NCBI GenBank assembly: GCA_964498395.1
Contig: CAZCHE010000004.1
Coordinates: 62,001-126,000, forward strand
Length of the DNA stretch: 64,000 nt
Reading direction: 5' to 3'
From: Parapedobacter sp964498395
GTDB taxonomy: Bacteria > Bacteroidota > Bacteroidia > Sphingobacteriales > Sphingobacteriaceae
The position numbers and the translations under genes are program-made. Positions 7,501-15,862 of this stretch are shown here, in pieces (position 1 is the stretch's first letter; each line of letters begins with the position of its first letter). The notes beneath the pieces are model-generated. The model was given only the letters and a program-made list of their open reading frames with translations. It was not told the DNA's origin and made no database searches.

Positions 7501-8835
7501 ATGCAGCGCGATACCTTTGCCGATTTCAAGTTCAACAGGCAAATCCTGAATGCCATTGAGGAGGCAGGATATGCCAAACCCACGCCCATACAACAGAAAG
7601 CGATTCCACCGATACTAGCTGGACAAGATGTGATGGGTATTGCCCAAACCGGCACCGGTAAAACTGCGGCATTCGTATTGCCCATCTTGATGAAGCTCAA
7701 CTATTCACAGGGGAATGATGCCCGTGCACTCATCCTTTCGCCCACCCGTGAGCTGGCCATGCAGATCGAAGAAAACATCCGCCTATTTGCCAAGTACACG
7801 GACTTGCGTACCGTAGTGCTCTATGGCGGATTGGGGCCGAAAACCCAGATCGCCGAACTGGAAAAAGGAGTGGATATCATTGTAGCTACCCCGGGTAGAT
7901 TCCTTGACCTTTATCTTACGGGGCACATTCCCACGAAATCGCTCAAGGTATTGGTCATGGATGAAGCCGATAAGATGATGGATATGGGATTCATCGGCAA
8001 ACTGCACCGTATCTTGGAGGTGGTGCCGCGCAAACGGCAGAACCTGTTGTTTTCAGCAACCATGAGCGAATTGGTACACAAGATTTCGGGAGATTTCCTA
8101 GCGTTCCCCACCATCGTGGAGGTGACCGAACAGGCGACGCCGGCACAGACGGTCATGCAGGCACTCTATTATGTGCCCAACCTTAAAACGAAGATTAATC
8201 TGCTGCAACACTTGCTCAAGGATGACGAGCAGTTGCACCGCCTGATCATCTTTTGCAAGACCAAAACCGTAGCAGACAATGTCTTCAATTTTTTGGAACG
8301 GAAATATGGTGTCGACAATGTCAGGGTCATCCATGCGAACAAAGGACAGAATACACGTATAAACTCCATCAATGCCTTCAAGGAGGGTTCCATACGGATA
8401 TTGGTGGCCACTGATGTGGCCGCCCGTGGCTTAGACGTGAGCGATGTGAGCCATGTTATCAATTTCGATGTACCCATTGTCATCGAGGATTATGTGCACC
8501 GAATTGGGCGTACCGGACGAGCGTTCAACACGGGCGATGCCATTACGTTTTGCAATCCGGCAGAAGAATACTATATCCGCAAAATCGAAAAGCTGATCCG
8601 TCAGCAGATTCCGGTAATGGATATTCCCGAGGGTGTGTTCATCGAGAAGACCGGCTTTGACGAGCGTCAGGCCATTGCACGTGAAATCGATGCACAGAAA
8701 CGGAAAGACAACCCCGATTTCAAAGGGGCTTTCCATGAGAAGAAAATGGCCAACCAAAAGACCAGCAAACCACCGCGTGCCAATAAAAGCAGGGGATACG
8801 CCGGTAAACAAAAGCCTGGTAGAAAGAAAAGATGA
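7501..8835 (+). CDS. DEAD-box ATP-dependent RNA helicase
   Basis: Unwinds short RNA duplexes, probably in ribosome assembly or RNA decay. All core motifs are visible in order: Q motif (GYAKPTPIQQKAIP), motif I AQTGTGKT, Ia PTRELA, II DEAD, III SAT, V ARGLDV and VI HRIGRTGR. The C-terminal tail (about 375-444) is basic and low-complexity (PPRANKSRGYAGKQKPGRKKR), typical of RhlE-like RNA anchoring. Length 444 is normal. It overlaps the next gene by 4 bases (ATGA). Confidence 0.96.
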   Translation: MQRDTFADFKFNRQILNAIEEAGYAKPTPIQQKAIPPILAGQDVMGIAQTGTGKTAAFVLPILMKLNYSQGNDARALILSPTRELAMQIEENIRLFAKYTDLRTVVLYGGLGPKTQIAELEKGVDIIVATPGRFLDLYLTGHIPTKSLKVLVMDEADKMMDMGFIGKLHRILEVVPRKRQNLLFSATMSELVHKISGDFLAFPTIVEVTEQATPAQTVMQALYYVPNLKTKINLLQHLLKDDEQLHRLIIFCKTKTVADNVFNFLERKYGVDNVRVIHANKGQNTRINSINAFKEGSIRILVATDVAARGLDVSDVSHVINFDVPIVIEDYVHRIGRTGRAFNTGDAITFCNPAEEYYIRKIEKLIRQQIPVMDIPEGVFIEKTGFDERQAIAREIDAQKRKDNPDFKGAFHEKKMANQKTSKPPRANKSRGYAGKQKPGRKKR

Positions 8836-9080
8836 GACAGCTTAGGATTACTCCGTTGAACATCGCATCGGCATCGCTGTTGACGTGGTTATTGTGGCAG
8901 ATACTGGATGATGAGGTTGGGATCGGCACCATTGGTTGGTTTTTGTTACTTTTGCTGGTGCTAATAGCGGCCGACCAGTTCTTTAGGTTGATGTTGCGAA
9001 CCCTGAAACGGGTATGGATAGCCGAGGGGATTTTTGTGGTGTTTGTGGTATTAGTGATTTGGATATTAAAGATATGGTAG
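8832..9080 (+). CDS. Small membrane protein, translationally coupled to helicase
   Basis: An 82-residue protein with three hydrophobic segments (about 9-25, 34-50, 63-80). Its ATG overlaps the helicase stop codon. No family recognised. Overlap implies co-expression but not a shared function. It is immediately followed by a dispersed palindromic repeat. Confidence 0.7.
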   Translation: MRQLRITPLNIASASLLTWLLWQILDDEVGIGTIGWFLLLLLVLIAADQFFRLMLRTLKRVWIAEGIFVVFVVLVIWILKIW

Positions 9081-9085
9081 GAAAC

Positions 9086-9193
9086 ATGGAACGCGGATGA
9101 TGCTGATTTTACGCCTGCCTGTCGGTAGGCAGGGATTTTCACAGATTAATGGCGATCCGTGAGCATCTGCTAAATCCGTGTGATCCGTGTTCG
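9086..9193. repeat. Dispersed imperfect palindrome, copy A
   Basis: The left arm (TGGAACGCGGATGATGC) and right arm (ATCCGTGTGATCCGTGTTC) are partly complementary, and the sequence resembles the longer element at 53410-53557. An internal hairpin CCTGCCT-GTCGGT-AGGCAGG lies at 9114-9133. It sits between two same-strand genes. Confidence 0.6.
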
Positions 9194-9194
9194 A

Positions 9195-9202
9195 TAATTT
9201 TG
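9195..9202 (+). promoter_or_regulatory. -7 promoter element of gldC-like gene
   Basis: TAATTTTG matches TAnnTTTG exactly and ends 6 bases before the ATG at 9209, implying a leaderless or nearly leaderless mRNA. It begins right at the end of the dispersed repeat. Confidence 0.5.
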
Positions 9203-9208
9203 ATAAAC

Positions 9209-9559
9209 ATGAAAAAAGCAGAAATAAAACTAACGATTGAACTAGACGACAATAACGTTCCGGATAAAATAACTTGGGAATCTTCAGATGGGGAAAACAA
9301 GGAAGCATTGCCTGCAAAAGCCCTGTTTTTGGCATTGTGGGACCATCAATATAAAAACTCCTTGCGCATAGACCTCTGGACGAAAGATATGCCGCTGGAT
9401 GAGATGAAACGTTTCTTTTATGAGACATTACAGACCATGGGTGATACATTTATCCGCGCCTCAGGCGATGATGCGATGGCGAAGGCTGTCATTGGTGACT
9501 TGCGCGACTATTGCGACCATTTTGCCGAAAAGATGGAAGTCACGCAGAAACAGAATTAA
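9209..9559 (+). CDS. gldC: GldC-family gliding-motility-associated protein
   Basis: A 116-residue cytoplasmic protein matching GldC of Flavobacterium: an N-terminal KAEIKLTIELDDNNVPDKITW, then the hallmark LRIDLWTKDMPLDEMKRFF, MGDTFIRA and a C-terminal LRDYCDHFAEKMEV. In Flavobacterium, GldC supports gliding and the type IX secretion system by an unclear mechanism. The ATG at 9209 is chosen over an upstream in-frame start at 9149 because homology begins at MKKAEIK and a -7 element lies just before it. Confidence 0.9.
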   Translation: MKKAEIKLTIELDDNNVPDKITWESSDGENKEALPAKALFLALWDHQYKNSLRIDLWTKDMPLDEMKRFFYETLQTMGDTFIRASGDDAMAKAVIGDLRDYCDHFAEKMEVTQKQN

Positions 9560-9610
9560 CTATTGGCCGATTCGCGGATGCGCAAATTTGCCGTTTGTTA
9601 AATTGAGAAT

Positions 9611-9701
9611 TAACGAATAGGCAGGTAAGCGAATAGGCAAATTAACGAATAGGCAGATAAGCGAATTGGCAAATCAACGAATACACGAATAAGCGAATAA
9701 T
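9611..9701. repeat. Tandem repeat, about 2.8 copies of a 32-bp unit
   Basis: Two adjacent 32-bp units (9611-9642, 9643-9674) differ at two positions and are followed by a degenerate partial copy (9675-9701). Each unit is itself two related 16-bp halves built on (A)GCGAAT/ACGAATaGGCA. The array ends 6 bases before the EVE gene ATG, so it occupies the promoter or 5' leader. Confidence 0.85.
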
Positions 9702-9707
9702 CAAAAA

Positions 9708-10115
9708 ATGAATTACTTCTTAGTAAAATCCGAACCGTTCAAGTATAGTTGGCAGCAGTTCTTGAAAGATAAACAGACTTTTTGGGATGGTGTGCGCAAT
9801 TATCAAGCGCGAAACAACCTGCAAGCCATGAAAGAAGGGGATTTGGTGCTGTTTTACCATAGCAATGAGGGCAAAGAAGTGGTGGGTATCGCCAAAGTCG
9901 TGAAGGAAGCCTACCAAGACCCCACGACCACGGATGCACGCTGGGTGGTGGTAGACCTTGCCCCGGTGGAAACCTTGAAGAAACCGGTGACACTGGAAAC
10001 CATTAAAGCGGACGACCAACTCCAAGACATCGCGTTGGTACGCCAGGGGCGGCTGTCCGTGATGCCATTGAAACGGGAAGAGTTTGACCGGATTGTGGCA
10101 TTGGGAGCAGGTTAG
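9708..10115 (+). CDS. EVE domain protein
   Basis: A 135-residue single EVE (PUA-like) domain. It begins NYFLVKSEPFKYSW and contains TFWDGVRNYQARNNLQAMKEGDLVLFYHSNEGKEVVGIAKV, the conserved modified-base pocket elements. EVE proteins are thought to read modified cytosine or tRNA bases and often accompany restriction systems; here no such neighbour exists. The tandem repeat ends just upstream of the start. Confidence 0.92.
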   Translation: MNYFLVKSEPFKYSWQQFLKDKQTFWDGVRNYQARNNLQAMKEGDLVLFYHSNEGKEVVGIAKVVKEAYQDPTTTDARWVVVDLAPVETLKKPVTLETIKADDQLQDIALVRQGRLSVMPLKREEFDRIVALGAG

Positions 10116-10117
10116 TC

Positions 10118-10134
10118 AATACAAAATTTGTATT
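10118..10134. terminator. AT-rich dyad between EVE and TPR lipoprotein genes
   Basis: AATACAAA-A-TTTGTATT, a perfect 8-bp dyad with one central base in the 32-bp gap between convergent genes. It could be a weak terminator, but the stem has only two GC pairs. Confidence 0.3.
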
Positions 10135-10147
10135 TCGATTAAGGTAC

Positions 10148-10987
10148 TTACCAACGTACTTGGTAAGGGTAGCGTTCGTATACCGCATTGTCTTCGGTGA
10201 TGGAGTAGCCTTGCTCGGCATTTTGCCTAGCCAGTTCGATGAGTGCATTCGCTTCTTCAATGCGATCCATGTAGGCCAAGCATATCGCCTGGTAATACTG
10301 GACGTCAGAAAACCGAGGGTATTTGTCCAATGCACGGTCAAACGTAGCAATAGCCGCTTCATATTGCTGTTGCTCGTATTGCGAAATGCCGTAGTAAAAC
10401 AGATCAAGGTGATGTATCCACTCTTCGCCTTTTGCCGCTCCCATACTATCTGTATCCTGCTTAAAGAGTTGTTCCGCAATCGCAAATTCATTCAGTTGGA
10501 GGTGGCATAGTGCTTTGTAGAAATTATAGGAATGATCCATCACAAAGCTATTGCCATCCCGTTGCAGGCATTCGTCGAAATCAGCAATGGCATCGCGATA
10601 GGTTTTTGCAAAGATACACTTGATAAAGGCGCGGTAGTTTTGATAACTTTCCGGTTGGTAGAAAGCGGCCTTATCCAAGTATTCCATTCCCTTTTCATAC
10701 TTTCCCTGCTTAAACATCGGCATTGCTTTCTGTTGCCAAAGGTAAGCGATGGTAGAATCCTCACGCAAGCCCATGTCGATGTAATATTGCCACTGATACG
10801 AATAATAGCTGTACTGGCGTGCGCTATCTATCAGGTATTTGTCAATGATGGCTTGTTGCCTAGCTTTTTCCGATTCGCTGAGTAAGGGTGGACGATTGGA
10901 TGGTTCGTCAGCTGACGTATGCGGTGTACAGGAAGCACCGATGACAACCAAGAGAATCAAGAAAAAAGATAGCCTATGTATAACCAC
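10148..10987 (-). CDS. TPR-containing lipoprotein
   Basis: A 279-residue lipoprotein with lipobox Cys at residue 20 (VIGASC). After a polar linker come about four to five tetratricopeptide repeats (from AYLWQQKAMPMFKQGKYEKGMEYLDKA to the C terminus), including YEAAIATFDRALDKYP. It is probably a periplasmic or outer-membrane scaffold. It lies 19 bases downstream of the thioesterase gene on the same strand; the partner is unknown. Confidence 0.85.
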   Translation of the reverse strand: MVIHRLSFFLILLVVIGASCTPHTSADEPSNRPPLLSESEKARQQAIIDKYLIDSARQYSYYSYQWQYYIDMGLREDSTIAYLWQQKAMPMFKQGKYEKGMEYLDKAAFYQPESYQNYRAFIKCIFAKTYRDAIADFDECLQRDGNSFVMDHSYNFYKALCHLQLNEFAIAEQLFKQDTDSMGAAKGEEWIHHLDLFYYGISQYEQQQYEAAIATFDRALDKYPRFSDVQYYQAICLAYMDRIEEANALIELARQNAEQGYSITEDNAVYERYPYQVRW

Positions 10988-11006
10988 GTTGGTTGCGATT
11001 GGACAT

Positions 11007-11531
11007 TTATTCTTTTACCACTTCACGGAATAGGTTTTGGAGTTCCTTGGCGTCTTTGGGCTTGAGTTTGCCTGCCAGTACCAACCGGAGTTCTCTTCGC
11101 TGTAAGGCCTGCTCATACAATTCCTTTTCCTCATCCGTCTCTGGTTCCAATTGGGGTATAACAATGGTACGTCCGTTTTGGTCAATGGCCACGAACGTAT
11201 AGAATGCTTCATTGGACCGCACTTTCGTTCCAGAGGGAATGTTTTGCGCCCATACCACGAGCCGCACTTCAACGGAGGTGTTAAATGCGCGGGTAACTTG
11301 CGCCTCGATGCTGATAACATCGCCCAGTTTTACCGGATGCTTGAAGGAAACATTGTCGACAGACGCCGTGACCACAATGCGGTTGCAATGCTTCTGCGCG
11401 GAAATGGCGGCAGCGATGTCCATCCAGTGGAGCAAGCGGCCACCCATGAGGTTGTTTAATGTGTTGGTGTCGTTCGGCAATACCAGCTCATTCATGATGG
11501 TATACGATTCGCGGGCAAACTTCTTTGTCAT
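11007..11531 (-). CDS. Acyl-CoA thioesterase, hotdog fold
   Basis: Hydrolyses acyl-CoA to CoA and free acid. The 174-residue protein has the YciA/BFIT-type hotdog: MNELVLPNDTNTLNNLMGGRLLHWMDIAAAISAQKHC carries the catalytic Asn/Asp segment and the long helix, followed by VDNVSFKHPVKLGDVISIEAQV. The C terminus is charged. It is in line with, and 15 bases downstream of, the RmlD-like gene. Confidence 0.9.
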   Translation of the reverse strand: MTKKFARESYTIMNELVLPNDTNTLNNLMGGRLLHWMDIAAAISAQKHCNRIVVTASVDNVSFKHPVKLGDVISIEAQVTRAFNTSVEVRLVVWAQNIPSGTKVRSNEAFYTFVAIDQNGRTIVIPQLEPETDEEKELYEQALQRRELRLVLAGKLKPKDAKELQNLFREVVKE

Positions 11532-11546
11532 GCTGCAAAGATGGGA

Positions 11547-12449
11547 TTATTTTTTGAGTTGCTCGTCAACCAACGCCAGCCCCTCGGTGAAAGCGTGTGG
11601 TTCATAACCCAATATCGATCTTGCCTTGTCTAGGATGAATCCGGTCCGTTTCGGCCGGGGCGCCGCTTGGCTCAATGTCGAGGAGCTCACCTGTTTGACA
11701 AGCGATTTATCCAATTGCCAATAATCGGCCACCGCTTCTACCAATTCATGGATGGCAAACAGGTCCTTGCCTGAGATGTGGAAGATGCCCTCAGCCCCTT
11801 TGTCGGCGGTGAGCAAGCAAGCCATCGCTAAATCCTCGGCTAACGTAGGTGTGCGCCATTGGTCATTGACCACATTGAGGGGTTGCCCTTTCTCCAACGC
11901 ACCTTTGGCCCAAAGCACAATGTTGCTGCGGCTCATGTCAGCCACCACGCCATACACCAGTATCGTGCGCAAGACGGCCCACTTACAGTTCGATTGCTGG
12001 ATGATGTGCTCCGCATCCAATTTGCTTTGGCCATATAGGCTCAAAGGATTGGGCTGGGCATCTTCGGTATATGGCCCCGCCTCACCATCGAAGATGAAAT
12101 CGGTAGACAAATGGATCAAATGGATGCCAAATTCCTCGCAAAGCACCACAAGTGCCTGCACGGCTTCCACGTTCAGTTTCCGGCAGCCCTCCGGGTCATG
12201 CTCGCAGGCATCCACATTGGTCATCGCTGCGGTGTTGACAAGGACATTGGGTCGGTGTTCGGCCACAACTTCGCGTAATCGGTCGGCATCTAGGATGTCT
12301 ACGTCGACATACCGGTAGCCTGTTTTGACAGGATGGCGGTTTTCGCCCCTTGATGTGGCAATCAGTTCAATGGTATGGTCGGCAAGTGCTAGGTCCGTAA
12401 TTTTTTGGCCTAAAAGACCATTGCTTCCGGTTACGAGGATTTTGTTCAT
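11547..12449 (-). CDS. RmlD-like NAD(P)-dependent sugar-nucleotide reductase (SDR)
   Basis: Extended short-chain dehydrogenase of the RmlD type (dTDP-4-dehydrorhamnose reductase family). It has Rossmann motif GSNGLLGQK at residues 8-16, NTAAMTNVDACE (RmlD cofactor loop), STDFIFDG and the active-site YGQSKLDAE Tyr-x3-Lys. Length 300 fits. No rhamnose genes are nearby, so it may act on another 4-keto sugar. It heads a three-gene minus-strand unit. Confidence 0.88.
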   Translation of the reverse strand: MNKILVTGSNGLLGQKITDLALADHTIELIATSRGENRHPVKTGYRYVDVDILDADRLREVVAEHRPNVLVNTAAMTNVDACEHDPEGCRKLNVEAVQALVVLCEEFGIHLIHLSTDFIFDGEAGPYTEDAQPNPLSLYGQSKLDAEHIIQQSNCKWAVLRTILVYGVVADMSRSNIVLWAKGALEKGQPLNVVNDQWRTPTLAEDLAMACLLTADKGAEGIFHISGKDLFAIHELVEAVADYWQLDKSLVKQVSSSTLSQAAPRPKRTGFILDKARSILGYEPHAFTEGLALVDEQLKK

Positions 12450-12536
12450 CTTTTATTAATAGCGTTTGTCTGTCAAGTGTATGGTTTTGCTGGCAACGGA
12501 CACACATCATGTTCACGTCGCATCAAAAACGAGGCC

Positions 12537-12544
12537 CAAAGATA
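12537..12544 (-). promoter_or_regulatory. -7 promoter element of the RmlD-like gene
   Basis: On the minus strand this reads TATCTTTG, an exact TAnnTTTG match, about 87 bases upstream of the start codon. Confidence 0.4.
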
Positions 12545-12621
12545 ACCATACTTTTGATATAGAGGTTTTTTGACGCGAATACTCCGGGCAATTTACATGT
12601 CATGAACCTGCATTATTTTCG

Positions 12622-12629
12622 TAACTTTG
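12622..12629 (+). promoter_or_regulatory. -7 promoter element of the YjbR gene
   Basis: TAACTTTG, an exact match, 5 bases before the ATG at 12635. This supports the downstream start and implies a leaderless mRNA. Confidence 0.5.
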
Positions 12630-12634
12630 AAATC

Positions 12635-12988
12635 ATGCATATCGAACAACTGCGCGACTATTGCCTTTCCAAACCTGGGGTAACCGAAAGTTGCCCGTTC
12701 GGGCCGGACACCTTGGTGTTTAAGGTGGAGGAGAAGATGTTTCTGCTCACGGGACTGGATAACCAACCGTTGTCCTTCAGTGCGAAATGTAATCCGGAAT
12801 ATGCCGTTGAACTCCGCGAACGATACCCGAATACCGTTAAAGGAGCCTACCACATGAATAAGCGGCATTGGAATAGCATCGTCTGCAATCGGGAATTAGA
12901 TGACAGTGAGTTATTGGCCCTTATTGACCATAGCTATGACCTGGTGGTGGCTGGTCTGCCGAAGAATGCGCGTGCGCGTCTGTCCTAG
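12635..12988 (+). CDS. MmcQ/YjbR family protein
   Basis: A 117-residue YjbR (CyaY-like fold) protein with the family pattern LRDYCLSKPGVTESCPFGPDTLVFKV and GAYHMNKRHWNSIVCN. Function is unproven, with DNA binding suggested for E. coli YjbR. I prefer the ATG at 12635 over 12602 because the conserved domain begins there and a -7 element overlaps the longer version. It is monocistronic. Confidence 0.9.
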   Translation: MHIEQLRDYCLSKPGVTESCPFGPDTLVFKVEEKMFLLTGLDNQPLSFSAKCNPEYAVELRERYPNTVKGAYHMNKRHWNSIVCNRELDDSELLALIDHSYDLVVAGLPKNARARLS

Positions 12989-13056
12989 CCATCAATCCTG
13001 TCCAAAATCATTGTTTTATGTGACATTGCCATAACGGAGATGGTAGGGTGAATAGC

Positions 13057-13064
13057 TATTTTTG
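13057..13064 (+). promoter_or_regulatory. -7 promoter element of the thioredoxin-like gene
   Basis: TATTTTTG, an exact match, 32 bases before the start codon at 13097. No -33 TTG lies at standard spacing. Confidence 0.4.
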
Positions 13065-13096
13065 CAACTCGTTCACATACTAATGACAATGACTGT

Positions 13097-13669
13097 ATGA
13101 ATTTTGAATCCTATCTATCCGAATTTGAGCACATCTTGAACGCTTCATCGCCTGTTGCTCCGTATGATAACCCTGATTACTTGAACTATACCAAACTCAA
13201 TTGGTCACGGATGAACCGCTGGTTGAAGAAAGGCGAATTAACCGAACAGTTAGTAGATGTGATAAAAGGCATTGTCCAACCGCAACGGTGGATGATCATC
13301 ACGGAACCATGGTGTGGAGACGCCGCCCACCTGGTCCCTTTCCTGCATTTAGCGGCACAGTTGAATCCACTGATTGCTGTTGAATATGAATTGCGCGACT
13401 CGGCACCGTTTCGCATCAATGATTACCTGACCAACGGCAGCAAGTCTATTCCGAAATTGATCATACGGAATGAGGAAGGCAAAGACTTGGCGGTATGGGG
13501 GCCACGGCCGGTGGAGTGCCAAAAGCTATTTGACCGACTCAAGGCGGATAATGCCGATTTCGAAACACAAAAAACCGCGTTGCAGCAGTGGTATAATGAG
13601 GATAAAGGAAAATCGCTGCAAGCGGAACTTGCAGCGATTTTGAATAGGGTTGAAATCAATCTGGTTTAA
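13097..13669 (+). CDS. Thioredoxin-fold protein with single active-site Cys
   Basis: A 190-residue cytoplasmic thioredoxin-like protein. The active-site loop reads EPWCGDAA, keeping the first Cys but with Ala-Ala where the second Cys of CxxC would be; the cis-Pro loop is SIPKLII. This pattern matches a family of monothiol thioredoxin-like proteins in Bacteroidetes and Firmicutes, whose role is unclear. A perfect 14-bp inverted repeat lies within the last codons (13608-13640). Confidence 0.85.
   Translation: MNFESYLSEFEHILNASSPVAPYDNPDYLNYTKLNWSRMNRWLKKGELTEQLVDVIKGIVQPQRWMIITEPWCGDAAHLVPFLHLAAQLNPLIAVEYELRDSAPFRINDYLTNGSKSIPKLIIRNEEGKDLAVWGPRPVECQKLFDRLKADNADFETQKTALQQWYNEDKGKSLQAELAAILNRVEINLV
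13608..13640. terminator. Perfect hairpin inside the 3' end of the thioredoxin-like CDS
   Basis: Arms of 14 bp (AAAATCGCTGCAAG and its exact complement) around a 5-nt loop, with A and T tails that make it look like a bidirectional intrinsic terminator. It ends about 27 bases before the stop codon. It might terminate antisense transcription from the convergent dioxygenase gene. Confidence 0.5.
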
Positions 13670-13707
13670 TATCGGTGCCCCGGTTTGAAGACAATGATGC
13701 TAAAAAG

Positions 13708-14673
13708 CTACATTTTCAGCCCGATTTCCCGCAACCGTTCATCCAGGTATTCGCCAGCAGTCATATCCGTGTAGGCTTTCGGGTATGCGGCGGTGATGCA
13801 CGAATCCAGTGATTTGAGGCTTACCTCGGCTTTTGGGTGAAGGAAGAACGGCACAGAAAACCGTGATGTCTTCATCAATTCGCGGGGTGGATTCACCACG
13901 CGGTGGGTGGTCGATTTCAATTTGTTATTCGTAAGGCGTTGCAGCATGTCACCTACGTTGACCACGATGTCTTCCCCATGGGCTTTCACTGGATACCAGG
14001 TTCCGTCGCGCGTGAGCACTTCCAGCCCATCGGCACTTGCGCCGATCAATAGCGTAATGAGATTGATGTCTTCATGGGCTCCGGCGCGAACAGCATCATC
14101 GGGGATGCTATCCGGATCCTCAATAGGGAAATAATGGATGGCCCGCAAGATGGAATTGCCGTTGTGGACACGGCTTTCAAAATAGTCTTCCTCCAGACCT
14201 AGGTACACGGCAATGGCTTTTAGCAATTGTCGCCCTGCATGCTCTAATCGGTCATATACCTCGGCAGTCACTTCGTTAAATCGGGGCAATTCCTTGACTT
14301 CCACATTGTCAGGATACTCCGCTTTGTCATACGCTTCGTCGGTGATGGTCTGCCCGCGTTGCCAAAACTCCTTAAGGTCGGGGGTCTTGGCATCTTTTGC
14401 TTTTTCTCGGCCTTTGGAGGTGTAGCCGCGCTGCCCAGCTAAACCGGGAATCTCGTATTTCAATTTCTCTTCCTCGGGTAGTGCGAAGAATGCCTGAACG
14501 ATATCATATAGTTCGGTAATCAAGGCTTTGTCCAAACCGTGGTTGGTAATGGTGACGAAGCCGGTTTCGTTAAATGCCTTGCCGATATCCTGCGAAAATA
14601 GCCTGCGCTGTTCGGCCGACCCCTTAGTATAATCATGGAGGTCAAGCCTAGGGATGTTTACTGTTGTCGACAT
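13708..14673 (-). CDS. 2-oxoglutarate/Fe(II)-dependent dioxygenase (isopenicillin N synthase family)
   Basis: Non-haem iron oxygenase. The 321-residue protein has the N-terminal DIOX segment (IPRLDLHDY, FNETGFVTITNHGL) and the C-terminal jelly roll with HED (AHEDINLITLL), distal His (STHRVVN) and the RxS 2-oxoglutarate motif (RFSVPFF). Substrate unknown. I start at the ATG at 14673 because the conserved part begins STTVNIPRLDL; the longer frame adds a polar, non-homologous lead. Confidence 0.88.
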   Translation of the reverse strand: MSTTVNIPRLDLHDYTKGSAEQRRLFSQDIGKAFNETGFVTITNHGLDKALITELYDIVQAFFALPEEEKLKYEIPGLAGQRGYTSKGREKAKDAKTPDLKEFWQRGQTITDEAYDKAEYPDNVEVKELPRFNEVTAEVYDRLEHAGRQLLKAIAVYLGLEEDYFESRVHNGNSILRAIHYFPIEDPDSIPDDAVRAGAHEDINLITLLIGASADGLEVLTRDGTWYPVKAHGEDIVVNVGDMLQRLTNNKLKSTTHRVVNPPRELMKTSRFSVPFFLHPKAEVSLKSLDSCITAAYPKAYTDMTAGEYLDERLREIGLKM

Positions 14674-14840
14674 ATTGGAAGTTTTTGTAGGTAAAGATAA
14701 GAGATTTTGATCGGTTTTGTCCGTTTTTTTGGCGGGAATCAAGTTGCACCGATTGCAGCGGGATGGTTTCGGTGATTTTCAAGTTAACGCGCTGCCACTC
14801 GGCGCCACTTTTTTGGCATGGGGTTGCCCCGAGTGCCGGG

Positions 14841-15650
14841 CTAGCATACGGTTTCGTAGGGGCTAGCGCTAGACGGAGCGACGGCATGGTGAAGGCTTAC
14901 GACATCGCCAATGATAATGATGGCTGGATGAGACAGCCCGTGGTGTGTCGCCGCATCCCGCAATTCGGAAACTTTACAGACGACCTGTCGATAGTGCGGC
15001 AGTGTGGCGTGTTGGATAATCGACGCAGGCGTGTCCCCCTTTCCATGAATGATGTAGGTGTCGGCGATTTCATCCAGTTTTTTCATTCCCATATAAATCA
15101 CGACGGTTGCCTTGCTCTGCATGGCCAGTTGCAAATCGGATGATAATTCCCCATTTCGTTTCGTGCCCGTAATTGCCCAGATACCTTCGCTTACACCCCG
15201 ATGGGTTAGGGGGATTTGGTGATGTCCGCTCCCTTGCATGCTGCTGATGCCCGGGATGTATTCCACGGCGATGCCTTGCCTTTCTGCATACAGCAATTCC
15301 TCAAAACCTCTTCCGAAAATGAAAGGATCGCCCCCTTTCAGCCGTACCACCCGGGGAAACCGACGACAATACTGGCTGATGAGCGCATGGATTTCTTCCT
15401 GCGGTGTGTATTTATCATAGGGTTTTTTACCAACATATACCTTAATGCAGTGTTTTGGAGCGCATTTCAGGATTTTTTCGTTAGACAAGTGATCAAAAAG
15501 GATGACATCGGCCATTTTTAGCGTATTGTAAGCCTTTATTGTTAATAGATCGGGATCCCCTGGGCCTGAACCAATCAAGTATAGTGTGTTACTTTTCGTT
15601 TTTGCATTGACTATTTTGGTAATTTTTGAAAAAAAGCTAAAAAAATGCAT
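14841..15650 (-). CDS. cobA: Uroporphyrinogen-III C-methyltransferase (siroheme synthesis)
   Basis: Adds two methyl groups from SAM to uroporphyrinogen III to form precorrin-2, the siroheme precursor. The 269 residues show LYLIGSGPGDPDLLTIKA, ADVILFDHL, VRLKGGDPFIFGRGFEE, EYIPGISS and PLTHRG. It lacks the CysG oxidase/ferrochelatase domain. It is divergent from nirB, whose product needs siroheme. The first about 20 residues are AT-rich-coded and variable, so the true start may be slightly downstream. Confidence 0.93.
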   Translation of the reverse strand: MHFFSFFSKITKIVNAKTKSNTLYLIGSGPGDPDLLTIKAYNTLKMADVILFDHLSNEKILKCAPKHCIKVYVGKKPYDKYTPQEEIHALISQYCRRFPRVVRLKGGDPFIFGRGFEELLYAERQGIAVEYIPGISSMQGSGHHQIPLTHRGVSEGIWAITGTKRNGELSSDLQLAMQSKATVVIYMGMKKLDEIADTYIIHGKGDTPASIIQHATLPHYRQVVCKVSELRDAATHHGLSHPAIIIIGDVVSLHHAVAPSSASPYETVC

Positions 15651-15762
15651 GTTTTTTATTGTTTAATTTAATAATAGTCAAAATATGTATTGAAATTTTA
15701 TCATTTATTCATGTGTTTTTGTATATAATTCGTCAAAAACATATCAAAATTATGAAATTTTT

Positions 15763-15776
15763 ATGATTTATATCAT
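15763..15776. promoter_or_regulatory. Crp/Fnr-type palindrome between cobA and nirB
   Basis: ATGAT-TTAT-ATCAT is a perfect dyad containing the FNR core TGAT-N4-ATCA. It lies 87 bases before nirB. A -7-like TATTTTTA (one mismatch) at 15829-15836 places it about 72 bases upstream of a possible start site, an activator position. The same half-sites recur at 46905-46918. Confidence 0.6.
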
Positions 15777-15862
15777 ATAAAATTTGAATAATTTAAATTT
15801 ATTGATGTATATTAGCCGATATAAATCATATTTTTACATGTTTTGTTAAAATATCGAACATT

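Noticed and set aside
9611..9701. Possible CRISPR array
   Set aside because: The units abut without unique spacers and there are no cas genes.
10003..10491. 162-residue minus-strand frame
   Set aside because: It overlaps the EVE and TPR lipoprotein genes, which are both clear, and has no domain.
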